54,560 bases of DNA, taken from positions 1 to 54,560 of the forward strand of contig CAUJEL010000043.1 of assembly GCA_963169875.1 (NCBI GenBank). Direction: 5' to 3'. Below the pieces are notes generated by a model, which saw only the letters and a program-made list of their open reading frames with translations, did no database searches and had not been told where the DNA came from. Every line of letters begins with the position of its first letter. Position 1 is the stretch's first letter. Positions 53,239 through 54,560 of the stretch are shown here, piece by piece. The translations under genes and the position numbers were made by a program. Source of the stretch: Candidatus Zhuqueibacterota bacterium (GTDB taxonomy: Bacteria > Zhuqueibacterota > Zhuqueibacteria > Residuimicrobiales > Residuimicrobiaceae).

Positions 53239-54276
53239 ATGACCGTTACAGAAATACTTTGGCGGAATAGAGATGAATTATTTATTTCTTTTCATATCGC
53301 GATAATAATTGGAATTCAAAGAGCGTGGCAACGATGCAGACAGCTAGGTGCAAATCCGCAGGAACCGGATTTAGTCGCGGGGCTTGTACTTGAAAGTTCG
53401 CCTATTATATATTCGGCTTTAAAAAAGATTTTGACACCTTTACGTGTCTCAGTGTCCATGTCTTCGGTCTTTTGTCATCAAACTCCACAAGTAACATTTA
53501 ATAATTCAAGCGCGAGTTGTGAACTTGGCGATATACTATTCATTTATGTCAATACCAGAAGAAATGGTCAAATAAATAGAAATGCGATTCTATTTCAGGC
53601 AAAAGCATCATCAAAACAGCCCTATAAACTAGCACAGAGTGAGCAGGTTCAATTACGATTGTATATGGATTGGCCTGATTTCGTCTATACTCGTTCATCC
53701 AGGCTTAACGGTCAGAGCCGTTCAATATCGCCCAAATCGCCTCATGCCGGCGCTCAATATCTACTCATTGATGATCGTACGCCAAATGATCCAATGAGTG
53801 GCTTGATGGGATATCCAGGAACATATCCTATCGGATGCTGCATTCCTGATTTTTTCTTGCATGATCATAATAACTTGGCAATGGAATTGTTCAATCTATT
53901 CACTTTTCGAACAGGTCGTGCTTTTAATGATCAGCAAACATCGCAGAATCAAAAGGATTGGTCAACTGTAATTTGGGATTTGATTGAAACTGGAGTGTTG
54001 AAATCATTCAACCGAAAAAAATCCGGTATTTTTCATTCGCCAAGGGCAGGAGCGTTAAAAATATCAGAGCTGGACGCGGTTTCCTATTCTGACGCAACAT
54101 CATCATTATCTTGTACTACTGCATCTCAAATAATTGGACATGGTAATGCGCATTTCTTATATAATACTAATAATAATGTTCCTCCCCAAAATCGAGAACG
54201 CAATTACGAGTCCGATGAGTTTGGAGGAGGCGTTTCTGTTATACTAATTGAAACTTCGGAGCGTGAATCGGAATAA
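53239..54276 (+). CDS. Unrecognised defence-operon protein, possible PD-(D/E)xK nuclease
   Basis: The 345-residue product starts at ATG 53239, eight bases after GTGGAGG. I do not recognise a family. Residues about 94-122 give a beta-strand pattern CELGDILFIYV...AILFQAK with Asp98 and Gln120-x-Lys122, and Glu52 lies in a preceding helix. This spacing resembles a PD-(D/E)xK restriction-endonuclease core with Q in place of D/E. No signal peptide or membrane segment. Base composition is clearly A+T-richer than the helicase genes, matching the upstream target-recognition region. It lies 61 bp after the methyltransferase and directly before the methyltransferase remnant. It could be the effector nuclease or an embedded separate system. 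Confidence 0.6.
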   Translation: MTVTEILWRNRDELFISFHIAIIIGIQRAWQRCRQLGANPQEPDLVAGLVLESSPIIYSALKKILTPLRVSVSMSSVFCHQTPQVTFNNSSASCELGDILFIYVNTRRNGQINRNAILFQAKASSKQPYKLAQSEQVQLRLYMDWPDFVYTRSSRLNGQSRSISPKSPHAGAQYLLIDDRTPNDPMSGLMGYPGTYPIGCCIPDFFLHDHNNLAMELFNLFTFRTGRAFNDQQTSQNQKDWSTVIWDLIETGVLKSFNRKKSGIFHSPRAGALKISELDAVSYSDATSSLSCTTASQIIGHGNAHFLYNTNNNVPPQNRERNYESDEFGGGVSVILIETSERESE

Positions 54277-54304
54277 ATTTAATAAATACAAGGTAGTAAT
54301 CAAA

Positions 54305-54560
54305 ATACACGAGTTTCATATGTTGCATGTGCAAATTGCCTATGCCGTGCTTGACGCCTACGGCTGGGACAAAGCCGGCCACAACGGCCTCGCCATCGAC
54401 CTGCTTCATGACTTTTACGATGTCGATTATTTGCCCGTATATGATCGCATCCTGTTCACCATTCAACCTGATGCGAGAAGAGATATACTAATAAGATTGT
54501 TACTGCTCAATCATCGAATTCTTGAGGAGGAAGTGAGGGCAGGCCTGTGGGTTATCTTAA
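54305..54560 (+). pseudogene. 5'-truncated remnant of a methyltransferase C-terminus, open at window end
   Basis: Matches the methyltransferase end 52878-53133 at a constant offset of 1427 bases with no indels; 53 of 78 residues are identical by hand count (shared AYGWDK, AIDL.HDFY.VDYLP and RLLLLNHRI). Similarity begins with IHE, five codons before the only nearby ATG (54320), which has no convincing ribosome site. It therefore looks like a displaced 3' stub rather than a new small gene. The frame is still open at 54560, so its end and what follows are unseen. Confidence 0.75.

Noticed and set aside
54320-54560. A new small gene starting at ATG 54320
   Set aside because: Similarity to the methyltransferase end begins upstream of that ATG, there is no ribosome site, and the alignment is colinear without gaps. 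A truncated remnant is simpler.
1-54560. CRISPR arrays, tRNA/rRNA genes, intact insertion sequences or integrases
   Set aside because: None was recognised by eye. The intergenic repeats lack regular spacer structure and no transposase or integrase motif was found.

Overview
The window reads as one contiguous piece of a Gram-negative chromosome from the Fibrobacterota-Chlorobiota-Bacteroidota (FCB) superphylum. Two secreted proteins (1330-4110 and 17773-19410) end in the NYPNPFNPST-type C-terminal domain used as a type IX secretion (T9SS) sorting signal. There are also a TonB-dependent receptor with a carboxypeptidase-like N-domain, several lipoproteins and outer-membrane barrels. Calditrichota-, Ignavibacteria- or KSB1-like bacteria would fit, but I cannot place the phylum from sequence alone. 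No tRNA, rRNA, CRISPR array or intact insertion sequence was found.

Region 1 (1-11348) is dominated by multihaem cytochromes. On the minus strand lie a T9SS-exported nine-haem cytochrome and a NapC/NirT-type membrane cytochrome cut by the window edge. After a plus-strand serine-protease lipoprotein comes an apparent operon on the minus strand: outer-membrane barrel, 12-haem periplasmic cytochrome, 15-haem lipoprotein cytochrome and a membrane spermidine-synthase-like protein. Barrel plus periplasmic plus lipoprotein cytochrome is the layout of a porin-cytochrome conduit for extracellular electron transfer. A dicarboxylate/amino-acid symporter (11668-12984) follows. The gaps here hold dispersed degenerate repeats.

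Region 2 (13622-41010) is a large carbohydrate and sugar-acid locus. It contains a GH88 unsaturated glucuronyl hydrolase, a pectin-lyase-fold protein, an alginate-lyase-family protein, a TonB receptor, a secreted beta-helix protein, three paralogous Tat-exported TIM-barrel proteins, an enolase-superfamily enzyme, a DUF1537 kinase with a PdxA2-type dehydrogenase (a known tetronate route to DHAP), a LarA-like protein, a DUF6282 amidohydrolase-like protein, an MFS transporter, an RraA-like aldolase, a hydratase-like lipoprotein and a class V aminotransferase. Several enzymes of normally cytosolic families carry export signals, so part of the pathway may run outside the cytoplasm. A roughly 30-bp sequence recurs upstream of three transcription units, one next to a winged-helix membrane-bound regulator (27747-28973), and is a candidate operator.

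Region 3 (41360-54560) is an anti-phage defence-type operon: a 1689-residue DEAD-box helicase with a C-terminal endonuclease-like tail, a DrmD-like SNF2 helicase and a 1303-residue Eco57I-type adenine methyltransferase, translationally coupled, then an unrecognised 345-residue protein with a possible PD-(D/E)xK nuclease core. This resembles class 1 DISARM or the Helicase-Methylase-ATPase (Hma) type but lacks the usual complete set. Right after the last gene is a diverged second copy of the methyltransferase 3' end. This suggests that the A+T-rich target-recognition region and the nuclease-like gene were exchanged together as a cassette.
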